DNA of 64,000 nucleotides from Actinomadura sp. NAK00032 (GCF_013364275.1 NZ_CP054932.1:4712001-4776000); one strand, 5' to 3'; positions 24,246 through 33,310 are shown, counted from the stretch's first letter. Numbers and translations: made by a program. Notes: generated by a model from the letters alone, not told the origin.

Positions 24246-25649
24246 TCACCAGGGGGAGGCGACGAGCGCCTGCACGGCGAGCGCGGTCACCGCCTGCGCG
24301 GCCAGCCACCGCCGCGCGGGCGGCCCGTGCAGGGACGCCGCGGCCAGCGGCCACACCGCGAACGGCACCCAGATCCGCTCCACCTCGCCGCGCGTCACCC
24401 CGGAGGCGTCCAGCACCAGGACCCCCACCAGCGCCGCCGCCGCCAGTGCCGCGACCGCCGCCGCCGGCGGGACGGCCCGCGCCCGCGCCGCCCCCCGCAG
24501 CGCCCCGCCGGCGTCGCGCAGGGCCGTGGCCGCGGCGGGCAGCGCGTGCGCGACCGCCGGGCCCGTCAGCAGCCCCAGCACCGCCAGGTTCGCCGCCGCG
24601 AAGTAGGCGTAGGAGCGCTGCGCCGACCCGCGGCTGACCAGGTAGGTGTCCAGGGTGGCGCGGACGCCGTCGGGCCACCAGAACCCCGCCAGCGTGCACG
24701 CGGCGGGCACCACGACCAGGCCCGCGCCGAGCGCCGCGAGCACCGGCCTGCGGGGACGGGCCAGCAGCAGCACCGCCAGCGGCACCGCCAGCAGCGGCAG
24801 CAGCCCGTAGCTGAGGTAGGGCAGGGATCCCAGCAGCAGCCCGCCGCCCGCCGCGAGCACGCCCGCGCGGCGCGGGGGCGGGTCCCGGCGGGCGGCGGAC
24901 GCGAGCAGCGCCGTGCCCCAGGCGGCCACGGCCAGGAAGAACGCGTCCATCGTGGTCGCGATCCACACCGCCAGCGGCGCCAGGACCAGCAGCGGCACCG
25001 CCGCGCGCGCCGCCCGCTCCCCCGCGACGCACCGCACGGTCACCGCGACCGCGGCGGCCGCGGACGCGCCCGCCGCGACGATCACCGCGGCCGCCCAGCC
25101 GGTGCCGCCGAGCCCGGCCCGCTCCAGCGCCCACAGCGCCAGCGTCGGCAGCGGCGGATGCCCCCGCACGTGGGTGGTGTAGCCGCCGAGCCGGTCGGTG
25201 AAGGTCCGCAGCCACTCCGCCGGGTCGGGCCGCACCTGCGCGAGCCCGGCCGGGTACTCGGTCGGCGCGTCCAGCGGCGCGGCGAGCGCGCCCCAGCCGT
25301 CGCCGGCCGCCAGCGCCACCGCCCACGCCGCCGACCCCGCCCACGCCAGGGCCGGCACCGCCCGCCACGGCAGCCGCGCCGCCAGCGCCGGCAGCGCCGC
25401 GACCGCCGCCGCCGCGAACACCGCCGCCGGCAGCAGCTCCCAGGTCAGGGGCCGCTCCCGTACCCGGGCGTGCAGCGGCGGCAGCTGGTCCTCGGTGGCC
25501 AGCCCGGCGCGGCGCAGGTACCACCCGGCCGCGAACGCCGCCGCGATCCCGGCCGCCCACACCGCGACCGCGGCCCGCCCGTACCGCCCGTGCGTCCGGC
25601 CGCCGCCGCGCCCGGCCGCGGCCCGCCGCCGGGCACCGGTGAGCGTCAC
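24246..25649 (-). CDS. Polytopic GT-C-type glycosyltransferase-like membrane protein
   Basis: A 467-residue protein with about ten to eleven hydrophobic helices. After the first one or two helices comes a loop with TEDQLPPLHARV, then TTHVRGHPPLPTLALWALE; a GHPPL-type loop is seen in bacterial GT-C/mannosyltransferase-like proteins. Such enzymes transfer a sugar from a polyprenyl phosphate on the outer face of the membrane. GTG 25649 overlaps the preceding gene's stop (GTGA). It is the last gene of the seven-gene operon 30309-24246. The GT-C assignment rests on topology and that loop, so it is moderately sure. Confidence 0.75.
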   Translation of the reverse strand: MTLTGARRRAAAGRGGGRTHGRYGRAAVAVWAAGIAAAFAAGWYLRRAGLATEDQLPPLHARVRERPLTWELLPAAVFAAAAVAALPALAARLPWRAVPALAWAGSAAWAVALAAGDGWGALAAPLDAPTEYPAGLAQVRPDPAEWLRTFTDRLGGYTTHVRGHPPLPTLALWALERAGLGGTGWAAAVIVAAGASAAAAVAVTVRCVAGERAARAAVPLLVLAPLAVWIATTMDAFFLAVAAWGTALLASAARRDPPPRRAGVLAAGGGLLLGSLPYLSYGLLPLLAVPLAVLLLARPRRPVLAALGAGLVVVPAACTLAGFWWPDGVRATLDTYLVSRGSAQRSYAYFAAANLAVLGLLTGPAVAHALPAAATALRDAGGALRGAARARAVPPAAAVAALAAAALVGVLVLDASGVTRGEVERIWVPFAVWPLAAASLHGPPARRWLAAQAVTALAVQALVASPW

Positions 25650-26086
25650 CGCCGCCCGCCCTGACGCCGCCCGCCCTCGCGCCGCCGCGCCAGCCGCACC
25701 AGCCGCACCGCCACCGCGGCGGCGGCGATCACCGCGATCGCGGCGAGGACGAGCGCGAGGTTGCGGCCGTAGGGCAGCGGCAGCCGGGACGGCTCGTCGG
25801 CGCGGCGGCCGTAGCCCAGGACGAGCGGCAGCGCGACCGCGGTGACGCATCCGGCGACCACCAGCGCGGCCCGCACGGGCCGCCGGGCCGCGGCCGGCAG
25901 CCGCGCGGTGGCCAGCCCGGCGGCCAGCACCAGCGGGACCAGCACGGCGTCGTGCAGGACCGCCGCGCCCGCGAACCACGCCGCCCACCGCGCGGCGGGG
26001 ACCTCGGCGGCGATCCCGCGCGCGCCGACGCCGATGAGCGCCAGCCCCGCCGCGTAGGCGGCCCACACGCCGATCCGGGAGGTCAT
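25646..26086 (-). CDS. Small membrane protein, unknown function
   Basis: A 146-residue protein with four predicted membrane helices (about residues 6-26, 36-60, 72-92 and 105-128) and a basic, Arg/Gly-rich tail. I do not recognise a family. ATG 26086 overlaps the stop of the molybdopterin oxidoreductase by 4 nt, and its own stop overlaps the GT-C-like gene by 4 nt. It is therefore firmly inside the operon and could be an accessory or anchor for either membrane neighbour. Confidence 0.8.
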   Translation of the reverse strand: MTSRIGVWAAYAAGLALIGVGARGIAAEVPAARWAAWFAGAAVLHDAVLVPLVLAAGLATARLPAAARRPVRAALVVAGCVTAVALPLVLGYGRRADEPSRLPLPYGRNLALVLAAIAVIAAAAVAVRLVRLARRREGGRRQGGRR

Positions 26087-27267
26087 GCCACCACCAGCCG
26101 GTGCACCCATTTGGTCTGCATGACCCCGGGCCGGTTCGGTGCGATCAGCCGGCACGGGTAGCCGTGGTCCAGGGGCAGGGGCGCGCCGTTGAGGCCGAGC
26201 GCGAGCAGGGTGAGGGGGTCGTTCCAGTGCGGCGGGTCGACCGTGGAGGTGCGGTAGAGGCCGCCGCGTTCCAGCGACTCGACGCGGATCCGCGCGCCGG
26301 CGGGGGCGCCGGCCAGGCGCAGGACGTCCCGCAGCCGCACGCCCGTCCAGTCCGCCTCGACGCTCCAGCCCTCCACGCAGGCGATCGGGAGCCGCGCGGT
26401 GTGCTGCGGCAGGGCGCGCAGGGCGTCCAGGGACAGGGTGAGCGGCCGGGCGGCGCGGCCGGTGACGGTGAGCCGCCAGGCGGGGTCGCGGGCGGCGGCG
26501 GTGACGCCGGTCGCGGCGGCGGACTTGTTGACCGGGACGTCCCGGGGACCGGTGCCGGGGCGGCGCGGCGCCAGCACCGCCAGCCGGGCGAGCGGCGTCA
26601 CCGCCTCCCCGGCCGTGGTCGCGGCGATGGCGCCGCCCGCGGCGGCGACGGTGAGCAGGAACCCGCGGCGGCCGACCGCGTCCCGGGGCCGGGCCATCAG
26701 CGCCCGCCGCGCGGTGCCGCCCTCGTTGGCGATGTGCACCAGCAGCGCCCCGACCAGGATGTAGGACGTCCAGTAGTGCGCGGTGGTGAAGAAGAACCGG
26801 AACGCGTACCAGTAGCCGATGTTCAGCACCCCGGTGACGGACTGGAACAGCGCCGCGCCGACCAGCACGAACACCAGGACCCGCTGCACCGCGTGCCCGG
26901 CGGAGCGCACCGGCGGCCACTGCCACAGGCGGGGGTAGACCGTCCACAGCTTGGCCAGCAGCAGCGGCACGGCCGCGAGCCCGCCGATGACGTGGACGCC
27001 CTGGGTGACCCGGTACAGGCCCACCGGCCGCGACGGCCACTGCATCCACCCGGCCGGGTGCTGCATGAAGTGGCTGACCAGGCCCGTCGCGAACGACACC
27101 GCGATCGAGACGCCGAGCGCGGCGCCGAGCCAGGAGGCGACCCGGGTGTCGTGCAGCCGGCTGGTGAACCGCCCCGACAGGCCGGGCAGCAGCGGCGGCG
27201 GGGCCAGCCGCGCGGTCAGGCGCGCGGTCAGGCGCGCGCGGGTCGGGTGCGCAGGTCGACGAACCAC
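26083..27267 (-). CDS. Molybdopterin-dependent oxidoreductase fused to a cytochrome b-like membrane domain
   Basis: A 394-residue fusion. Residues about 45-190 form four to five membrane helices with several histidines suited to haem ligation (SHFMQHP, GVHVIGG, TTAHYWTSY, LVHIANEG). An Arg-Arg segment with another hydrophobic stretch (RRGFLLTVAAAGGAIA) comes next. A sulfite-oxidase-type Moco domain follows, with the Mo-ligand Cys in LPIACVEGWSVEADWTG and the PNRPGVMQTKWV ending. The GTG at 27267 has GGAGGAGG 7 nt upstream and makes a 40-nt overlap with the methyltransferase gene. It probably moves electrons between the quinone pool and an external Moco centre; the substrate is unknown. Confidence 0.85.
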   Translation of the reverse strand: MVRRPAHPTRARLTARLTARLAPPPLLPGLSGRFTSRLHDTRVASWLGAALGVSIAVSFATGLVSHFMQHPAGWMQWPSRPVGLYRVTQGVHVIGGLAAVPLLLAKLWTVYPRLWQWPPVRSAGHAVQRVLVFVLVGAALFQSVTGVLNIGYWYAFRFFFTTAHYWTSYILVGALLVHIANEGGTARRALMARPRDAVGRRGFLLTVAAAGGAIAATTAGEAVTPLARLAVLAPRRPGTGPRDVPVNKSAAATGVTAAARDPAWRLTVTGRAARPLTLSLDALRALPQHTARLPIACVEGWSVEADWTGVRLRDVLRLAGAPAGARIRVESLERGGLYRTSTVDPPHWNDPLTLLALGLNGAPLPLDHGYPCRLIAPNRPGVMQTKWVHRLVVA

Positions 27268-27863
27268 CGTCCGGCCTCCTCCCACAGTTCGGTCAGGGTC
27301 GCCGCGCACGCGTCGGCCAGGCCGCCGGCGGCGTCGGCCGACACCCGCGCCCAGGTGAACCACTCGCCGACGGCGCCGCCCGACCGCAGCCGCAGCGGCT
27401 CCACCCGGGACCCGGCGCCGGGCGGGTCGACCTCGACCAGGACCCGGCCGCCGGGCGCCGGCAGCGCCAGGACGCGGCGCAGCAGCGCGGCGGGGTCGCC
27501 GCCGATGCCGATGTTGCCGTCGGCCAGCAGCACGGTGCCCCAGCGGCCGGTGCCGGGCACGCGCCCGAACACGTCCCGGCACAGGGCGGGGGCGCCGGCC
27601 GCGACGGTCAGCGCGACGGCGGCGGGGGCCAGGTCGATGCCGAGGACGGGGACGCCGCGGCGGGCCAGCGCCACGGTGAGGCGGCCCGGCCCGGACCCGA
27701 CGTCCAGGACGGCGCCGCGGCAGCGGGCCAGCAGCCCGGCGTCGCCGGGGCGGGCGGCGGCGAGCCAGTCCTGCACCGGCAGTGGGCGGCGGCGGCCGTC
27801 GGCGTGCTCGATCTCCACGGGGGCGCGGCCCCGCAGCGCCTCCTCGTACAGTGCGCCGATCAT
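27228..27863 (-). CDS. Class I SAM-dependent methyltransferase
   Basis: A 211-residue methyltransferase. Motif I is AVLDVGSGPGRLTVALA (about residues 51-67), the acidic residue ending strand 2 is in VLGIDLAPAAV, and the motif IV region is TVLLADGNIGIGGD. The C-terminus has GGRVLVEVDPPG and EWFTWARVSAD. ATG 27863 and the stop are locked into ATGA-type overlaps on the upstream side, and the 3' end overlaps the oxidoreductase start by 40 nt. It probably methylates a small molecule or glycan intermediate made by this operon; the target is unknown. Confidence 0.85.
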   Translation of the reverse strand: MIGALYEEALRGRAPVEIEHADGRRRPLPVQDWLAAARPGDAGLLARCRGAVLDVGSGPGRLTVALARRGVPVLGIDLAPAAVALTVAAGAPALCRDVFGRVPGTGRWGTVLLADGNIGIGGDPAALLRRVLALPAPGGRVLVEVDPPGAGSRVEPLRLRSGGAVGEWFTWARVSADAAGGLADACAATLTELWEEAGRWFVDLRTRPARA

Positions 27864-28537
27864 GCCGGGACGGTCCCGGCGTGCAGGCCGCGCAGCGCGG
27901 CGGCGAACCGGGTCCCGGCGGCGAGCGCGGCGACGGCGCGGGCGTCGGCGGGGGTGTCGACGTCGGTGAGCTCGGGCAGCAGCGCGACCTCCAGCCCGGC
28001 GCCGCGCAGCCGGGCGAGCTGGGCGGCGCCGGTGTCGGCCCGCGACATCGGGACCCCGCGCAGCAGCCCCGGGTCGGGGCGGCGCAGGCCGAGCAGCCAG
28101 AACCCACCGTCGGCGGCGGGCCCGAGCACCGCGCCGCGCTCGCGCAGGCCGCGGGCGGCGCGGCGCAGCAGCGCGGGGGTGACCTGCGGGGTGTCCATGC
28201 CGATGAGGACCAGGGGGCGGCCGGCCCACGCGTCGGTGAACGCGGCGGCCAGCCGCTCGTCCAGGCCGCCGCCGCGCTGCGGCACGACGGTGAACCCGGG
28301 AGGCAGCCACGGGCCGGGCGCGCCGTCCAGCGCCAGGACCCGCCGCCCGACGGGCGCGGCGGCGACCGCGGCGAGGGTGTCGCGCAGCGCCGCCTCGGCG
28401 AGCGCGGCGGCCTGCGCGGGGGTGTAGGCGGGGGTGAGGCGGGTCTTGACGCGCCCGGGCACGGGCTCCTTGGCGATCACCACGAGATCCGCGGCCGGGG
28501 CTCCGGCGGGGGCGGGGGTGCGGGTGGGGGCGGTCAT
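27860..28537 (-). CDS. TIGR04282/DUF2064-type glycosyltransferase-like protein
   Basis: A 225-residue nucleotidyl/glycosyltransferase-fold protein. The N-terminal VVIAKEPVPGRVKTRLTPA is the DUF2064/TIGR04282 signature, then VLIGMDTPQVTP and LGPAADGGFWLLGLRRP. The family is annotated as arsenosugar-type or rSAM/selenodomain-associated transferase 1, but biochemical evidence is thin. ATG 28537 overlaps the GT2 gene stop by 4 nt, and its own stop overlaps the methyltransferase start by 4 nt. Confidence 0.87.
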   Translation of the reverse strand: MTAPTRTPAPAGAPAADLVVIAKEPVPGRVKTRLTPAYTPAQAAALAEAALRDTLAAVAAAPVGRRVLALDGAPGPWLPPGFTVVPQRGGGLDERLAAAFTDAWAGRPLVLIGMDTPQVTPALLRRAARGLRERGAVLGPAADGGFWLLGLRRPDPGLLRGVPMSRADTGAAQLARLRGAGLEVALLPELTDVDTPADARAVAALAAGTRFAAALRGLHAGTVPA

Positions 28538-29247
28538 CGGGCGGCCTCGGCCAGGACGCGGCGCATGTCGCGGACGGCGCGGACCGTCCCGCCGAGCGTC
28601 CCGGTCACCTTCGACGCGCCGGTGCGGGGCCGGTAGGCGACGTCGACCTCGGCGACCGCCCAGCCCTCGGCGGCGGCGCGCAGCACCATCTCCAGCGGGT
28701 AGCCGAACCGGCGGTCGGCCAGGCCGAGGCCGAGCAGCGCGGCGCGGGGCGCGGCGCGCATCGGGCCGAGGTCGCGCAGGCGGGTGCCGGCGCGCCGGTT
28801 CAGGGAGCGGGCCAGGACGGCGTTGCCGAGGCGGGCGTGCGGCGGCCACGCGCCGCGCCCGGCGGGGCGGCGCCGGCCCAGCACCAGCCCGGCGCCCGGC
28901 GCGGGCCCGCCCGCGCCGCCCGCGCCGCCCGGGCCGGCGGGTGCGGCGGCGCGCAGCGCGGCGAGCGCGGCGGTGAGGCGGGGCAGTTCGGCGGGGTCGA
29001 GGGAGGCGTCGGCGTCCATCACGCACACCACCTCGCTCCCGGCGGCAAGGAGCCCGGCGTGGCAGGCGGCGCCGAAGCCGCGTTCGGGCGCGTCGACGAC
29101 GCGGGCGCCGCGGGCGGCGGCGACGCGCGCGGAGCCGTCGGTGGAGGCGTTGTCGACCACCAGGGGCCGGAACCCGGGAGGCATCCGGTCCAGCACCCAG
29201 GGCAGTGCCTCGGCCTCGTTGAGGCACGGGAGAACCACATCGATCAC
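28534..29247 (-). CDS. Family 2 glycosyltransferase
   Basis: A 237-residue GT2 enzyme beginning VVLPCLNEAEALPWVLDRMP, with VVDNASTDGSARVA and the metal-binding CVMDADASLDP (DxD). Near the end are GYPLEMVLRA and TGASKVTGTLGGT, the layout of dolichol-phosphate-sugar synthase-like proteins, but no membrane helices follow. A Gly/Ala/Pro-rich insertion sits near residues 95-125. GTG 29247. It is the second gene of the operon, 36 bp behind the epimerase. It likely loads a sugar onto a lipid phosphate that the GT-C-like protein then uses (inference). Confidence 0.88.
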   Translation of the reverse strand: MIDVVLPCLNEAEALPWVLDRMPPGFRPLVVDNASTDGSARVAAARGARVVDAPERGFGAACHAGLLAAGSEVVCVMDADASLDPAELPRLTAALAALRAAAPAGPGGAGGAGGPAPGAGLVLGRRRPAGRGAWPPHARLGNAVLARSLNRRAGTRLRDLGPMRAAPRAALLGLGLADRRFGYPLEMVLRAAAEGWAVAEVDVAYRPRTGASKVTGTLGGTVRAVRDMRRVLAEAAR

Positions 29248-29283
29248 GGTCCGACGCTACTTTCGGTGACGGGTCGGCGACCC

Positions 29284-30309
29284 TTACGAAGTGGTGACGG
29301 GCGCGGCGGCGAACTCGGCGATGCCGTCGGCGAACGCGACCGCCGGGGAGAACCCCAGCTCGCGGCGGGCCCGGTCGGGGCGGGCGACGATGTGGCGGAC
29401 GTCGCCGAGCCGGTGGCCGCCGGTGACGCGCGGCGCCGGGCCGCCGAGCGCGGCGGCGAGCGCGGCGGCCATGTCCGCGATCGTGCGGGGCTCGCCGCTG
29501 GCGATGTTGTAGGCGCGCAGCCCGCCGGGCTCGGGCGGCCCGGCCGCGAGCCGCTCCAGCGCGAGCACGTTGGCGCGGGCGACGTCGCGGACGTGCACGA
29601 AGTCGCGGCGCTGCGCGCCGTCCTCGAACACCTGCGGCGGCCGGCCGTCCAGCAGCGCGGACCGGAAGATCGCCGCGACGCCCGCGTAGGGGGTGTCGCG
29701 GGGCATCCGCGGCCCGTAGACGTTGTGGTAGCGCAGCGCGGCGGCGGACCCGCCGGTGGCGCGGGCCCAGGACGCGGCCAGGTGCTCCTGGGCGAGTTTG
29801 GTGTCGGCGTAGGCGTTGCGGGGGTCGGGCGGGGCGTCCTCGGCGACGGCGCCGGGCGCCAGGGGCCGCCCGCAGGCGGGGCAGCCGGGTTCGAACCGGC
29901 CGGCGGCCAGGTCCCGCGCGGGGCGGGGCCGGGGCCGGACGGGCCCGTGCGCGGCGCAGGTGTAGGCGCCCTCCCCGTACACCACCATCGAGGACGCCAG
30001 GACCAGGGCGCCGACGCCGGCGCGGGCCATCTCGGCCAGCAGCACGGCGGTGCCCTGCACGTTCGCGGCGGTGTAGGCGGGCAGGTCGGACACGTCGACG
30101 CCGAGGCCGACCTTGGCGGCCTGGTGGCAGACGGCGTCGACGCCGGCCAGCCGCCGCGCGACCGCGGCGGGGTCGGCGACGTCGGCGGGCGCGCCGCCGA
30201 GCCCGTCGGGCCGGGCGTCCAGGCCGCGGACGCGGTGCCCGGCGGCGGTGAGGGCCTCGGCGATGTGCGAGCCGATGAACCCGGCCGATCCGGTGAGCAG
30301 TACGTTCAT
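29284..30309 (-). CDS. NAD-dependent sugar epimerase with zinc-ribbon-like insertion
   Basis: A 341-residue extended SDR. Cofactor motif LLTGSAGFIGSHIAEAL (residues 4-20), serine in LVLASSMVVYGEG, and catalytic pair in NAYADTKLAQEH. A cysteine-bearing insertion (residues about 123-155, with CAAHGPV and PGCPACGRPL) looks like a small zinc-binding knob, unusual for GalE-like enzymes. It heads the seven-gene operon. The upstream 130 bp contain a direct repeat of acaagg on the minus strand and a locally AT-richer promoter-like stretch (30361-30395). It probably supplies the nucleotide sugar for the downstream transferases. Confidence 0.9.
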   Translation of the reverse strand: MNVLLTGSAGFIGSHIAEALTAAGHRVRGLDARPDGLGGAPADVADPAAVARRLAGVDAVCHQAAKVGLGVDVSDLPAYTAANVQGTAVLLAEMARAGVGALVLASSMVVYGEGAYTCAAHGPVRPRPRPARDLAAGRFEPGCPACGRPLAPGAVAEDAPPDPRNAYADTKLAQEHLAASWARATGGSAAALRYHNVYGPRMPRDTPYAGVAAIFRSALLDGRPPQVFEDGAQRRDFVHVRDVARANVLALERLAAGPPEPGGLRAYNIASGEPRTIADMAAALAAALGGPAPRVTGGHRLGDVRHIVARPDRARRELGFSPAVAFADGIAEFAAAPVTTS

Positions 30310-30439
30310 GGCGACGAAGGTAGGACGCGCGGCGCGGCGGGGACGGCGCGCACGGCCCGGTCAAGCCACCTTGTTTCAACCTTGTAAGAACTTCACCCGC
30401 CAGACCCCGGGGCGGGCGGGGTCAAAGGGGGTCCGGGGG

Positions 30440-31492
30440 TCAGGGGGTGACGAGCGGGGCGAGGAGTTCGACGGCCTTGTCGACGTCGTCCTCGGTGGTG
30501 GTGAGGTGGAACGCGCACCGCAGCCGCCCGGCGCGGACGGCGGCGATCACCCCGCCGCCGCGCAGCTTGCCGGCGGTGCCGTCGGGGACGTCGACCGCCA
30601 CGATCGCCGAGTCGCCGGGCGGCAGGCCGAGCCCGGCGCGGAACCGGCGGGCCAGCGCGACGTCGTGGTCGTGGATCGCGGCGGTACCGACCCGTTCGAG
30701 GAGTTCCAGGGCGGGGGCGTGCCCGGCCCAGCACTGCCACGCCGGGGACAGGTCCAGGCGGCGCGCGTCGGCGGCCAGGCGCAGCGGCAGCCCGTAGACC
30801 GAGTCCCAGATGTCGGCGCCGGCGTACCAGCCGGCGCCGACCGGCGGCAGCGCCTGCAGGGCCTCGGCGGTGCCGGTGAGGAAGCAGGTGCCGCGGGGGC
30901 CGAGCAGCCACTTGTAGCCGCCGCACACCAGCCAGTCGACGCGGTCGGCGGGCAGCGGCAGCCATCCGGCGGCCTGGGTGGCGTCCAGCAGGATCCGGGC
31001 GCCGTGCGCGCGGGCGGCGTCGATGAGGTCGCCGAGGGGGGCGATGCGGCCGTCGGCGGACTGCACCGCCGACACCGCGACGACGCCGGTGCGGGCGGTG
31101 ACCTGCTCGGCGATCCGCTCCAGCGGCACCGACCGGACGGTGAGGCCGGGCCGGGCGGCGAAGGGGAACAGCAGGGAGGTGAAGTCGCCGTCGGCGACCA
31201 GGACCTCGGTGCGGTCGGGCAGCGACGCCGCGACCAGCCCGACGTAGTACGACACCTGCGGCCCGCACGCGACCCGTGCGGCGGGGACGCCGAGCAGCCG
31301 CGCGAACGCCTCCCGGGAGCGGGTGACGGCGGCGTCCAGGTCGGTGGGGACCATGAGCCCGGCGGCGCGGTCGCGTTCGGCGGCGAGCATCGCCTCGTGC
31401 GCGGCGCGCGGCGGCAGCCCGTAGGTGGCGGTGTTGAGGTAGGCGGCGCCGGCGGTGAATTCGCGCTGCGCCGCGGTGATGGAGAGGGTCAT
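30440..31492 (-). CDS. Class V aminotransferase-fold PLP enzyme
   Basis: A 350-residue PLP-dependent enzyme. The cofactor-binding Asp/Gln are in [16 protein letters not shown], and the Schiff-base Lys is in [14 protein letters not shown]. It begins [18 protein letters not shown], like isopenicillin-N-epimerase/cysteine desulfurase-like proteins. ATG 31492 has GGAGAGGG nearby. It is divergent from a LysR gene with a perfect LysR-type palindrome between them, so it is probably that regulator's target. The substrate is unknown; it lacks the clear active-site Cys loop of desulfurases. Confidence 0.88.
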   Translation of the reverse strand: MTLSITAAQREFTAGAAYLNTATYGLPPRAAHEAMLAAERDRAAGLMVPTDLDAAVTRSREAFARLLGVPAARVACGPQVSYYVGLVAASLPDRTEVLVADGDFTSLLFPFAARPGLTVRSVPLERIAEQVTARTGVVAVSAVQSADGRIAPLGDLIDAARAHGARILLDATQAAGWLPLPADRVDWLVCGGYKWLLGPRGTCFLTGTAEALQALPPVGAGWYAGADIWDSVYGLPLRLAADARRLDLSPAWQCWAGHAPALELLERVGTAAIHDHDVALARRFRAGLGLPPGDSAIVAVDVPDGTAGKLRGGGVIAAVRAGRLRCAFHLTTTEDDVDKAVELLAPLVTP

Positions 31493-31550
31493 GGTCCGAT
31501 CGTCGGGCACCCGCGTCCCATAGCGCAAAGTACGGTTTTCTGGGCGTCCC

Positions 31551-31565
31551 ATCAACATCGTTGAT
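31551..31565. promoter_or_regulatory. LysR-type palindromic operator
   Basis: The perfect palindrome ATCAAC-atc-GTTGAT fits the T-N11-A LysR box. It lies 11 bp before the LysR start codon and 59 bp before the divergent aminotransferase start, in AT-richer DNA. It is well placed for autorepression and target activation. Confidence 0.7.
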
Positions 31566-31576
31566 ACCTTGCGGGG

Positions 31577-32500
31577 ATGCTGGACCTGCACCGGGGCCGG
31601 ATCCTGCGGGAGGTGGCGCGGCTCGGCTCGATGACCGCCGCCGCGCGGGCCCTGTCCTACACCCAGCCGGCCGTGTCGCACCACATCGCGCGGCTGGAGG
31701 CCGAGGCCGGGACACCGCTGGTGGTGCGGCACGGCCGCGGGGTGCGGCTGACCGAGGCGGGCCGGATCCTGGTCGAGCACGTCGAGGACGTCCTGGCCCG
31801 GATGGACGACGCGCAGGAGCAGATCGCGGCGATCGCGGGACTGCGGGCGGGCCGGGTGCGGGTCGCGGTGTTCCCGACGGCGGCGGGGGCGCTGCTGCCG
31901 GACGCGCTGGCGCGGCTGGCCGGGCGGGCGCCGGGGGTGTCGGTGACGCTGGTGGACGCCGAGCCGCCGGAGGCGCTGGCGCTGCTGCGCGCCGGCGACA
32001 CCGACATCGCGGTGGTGTTCCGCTACGAGCACACCCCGCCCGACGCCGACGCCCGGTTCCGGGAGGTGGCGCTGGCGGAGGATCCGCTGCGGCTGCTGGT
32101 CCCGGCGGGGCACCCGCTGGCGGCGGCGGCCGCGCCGCGGCTGGCGGACCTGGCGGGGCAGCGGTGGGCGTCGGGCTGCGCCCGGTGCCGCGACCATCTG
32201 CGGTGGGCGTGCGGGCGGGCCGGGTTCGTCCCCGACATCGCGTTCGCGACCGAGGACCACGTCGCAGTCCAGCGCCTGGTCGCGCGGGGCCTGGCGGTCA
32301 CGGCGCTGCCGGCGCTGGCGCTGGGCCTGCACACCGAGCCGGGCGTCGCCGTCCCGGACGTCCCGGCGATGGGCACCCGCCGCATCAGCGCGGTCGTCGC
32401 CGCGGGCCCCCGGCCCCCGGCGGTGGCGGCCCTGCTGGACGAGCTCACCGCCGTCTCCACCGTCTCGACCGCCGCCGTCGGGCAGGCCGTGGCGGACTGA
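31577..32500 (+). CDS. LysR-family transcriptional regulator
   Basis: A 307-residue LysR protein. The helix-turn-helix is at residues about 8-65 ([32 protein letters not shown] split by normal turns), followed by an effector domain with [22 protein letters not shown] 31577. A CARCRDH cysteine pair in the effector domain (near residue 202) could be redox- or metal-sensitive, but this is only suggestive. It is divergent from the PLP enzyme and has the palindrome directly upstream. Confidence 0.9.
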   Translation: MLDLHRGRILREVARLGSMTAAARALSYTQPAVSHHIARLEAEAGTPLVVRHGRGVRLTEAGRILVEHVEDVLARMDDAQEQIAAIAGLRAGRVRVAVFPTAAGALLPDALARLAGRAPGVSVTLVDAEPPEALALLRAGDTDIAVVFRYEHTPPDADARFREVALAEDPLRLLVPAGHPLAAAAAPRLADLAGQRWASGCARCRDHLRWACGRAGFVPDIAFATEDHVAVQRLVARGLAVTALPALALGLHTEPGVAVPDVPAMGTRRISAVVAAGPRPPAVAALLDELTAVSTVSTAAVGQAVAD

Positions 32501-32512
32501 GGGGGGCCGGGG

Positions 32513-33310
32513 TCAGGACAGGTGGCGGTGCAGGGCGGTGAGGCGCCCGGCGGCGGCCAGGACGGCCTCGGCCAGGCCGGGCAGCCGGTCGTCGCCGAAC
32601 CGCACCGACGGGCCCTGCAGCGCGACCGCCGCGATCACCCGGCCGCCGCCGTCGCGGACCGGCGCGGCCACCGCCCGCACCCCGGCCAGGCGCTCCTCGT
32701 CGTTGACGGAGTAGCCGCGGGCGCGGACGCGGGCCAGGTCCTCCTCCAGGCCGCTGCGCGTGGTGAGGGTGGCGGGGGTGTAGCGGGCGTAGGGCTCGCG
32801 CATCGCGACGGGGCCGCCGCCGAACGCCAGCAGCGCCTTGCCCATCGCGCAGGTGTGGATGGGGTTGCGGTCTCCGGGCGGCTGGTCGTAGCGCAGCGGG
32901 TGCAGCGACGGCAGGTGCATCAGGACCGCGACCTCGTCGCCGGCGCGGACGCCGAGGCTGACGGCCTCGCCGGTGCCGTCGCGCAGCGCGGTCAGCTCCG
33001 GCTGCAGCAGCGTGGCGCCCATCCGCTCCAGCGCGAGCCGGCCGAGGATCGCGGTGGTGGGGCCGAGGAAGTACCGCTCGGTCGCCGGGTCCTGCGCGAG
33101 CATCCCGGTGGCGTGCAGGGCGTGCACGATGCGGTGCGCGGTGCTGACCGACAGCCCGAGCCGGTGCGCGATCTCGGTGGGGGTCTGCCGGGCGGCGTCC
33201 TCGAAGGAGCGCAGGACCGCCACCGACCGGTCCACGGTCTGCGTTCCCGGTTTGGGGTGATGGGTCCCGTCCGCCCGTCCGCCGGGGACGGCGCCGCTGT
33301 CGTCCGTCAC
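32513..33310 (-). CDS. IclR-family transcriptional regulator
   Basis: A 265-residue regulator. The N-terminal winged helix is QTVDRSVAVLRSFEDAARQTPTEIAHRLGLS with STAHRIVHALHATGM. The C-terminal IclR effector domain includes GEAVSLGVRAGDEV, PIHTCAMGKALLAF (the usual TA.GKA.LA motif) and GYSVNDEERLAGVRAVAAPV. GTG 33310 is taken because GGGAGG then lies about 10 nt upstream; ATG 33319 abuts that site. There is no target gene beside it, since the next gene on this strand ends at 33437. Confidence 0.85.
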   Translation of the reverse strand: MTDDSGAVPGGRADGTHHPKPGTQTVDRSVAVLRSFEDAARQTPTEIAHRLGLSVSTAHRIVHALHATGMLAQDPATERYFLGPTTAILGRLALERMGATLLQPELTALRDGTGEAVSLGVRAGDEVAVLMHLPSLHPLRYDQPPGDRNPIHTCAMGKALLAFGGGPVAMREPYARYTPATLTTRSGLEEDLARVRARGYSVNDEERLAGVRAVAAPVRDGGGRVIAAVALQGPSVRFGDDRLPGLAEAVLAAAGRLTALHRHLS

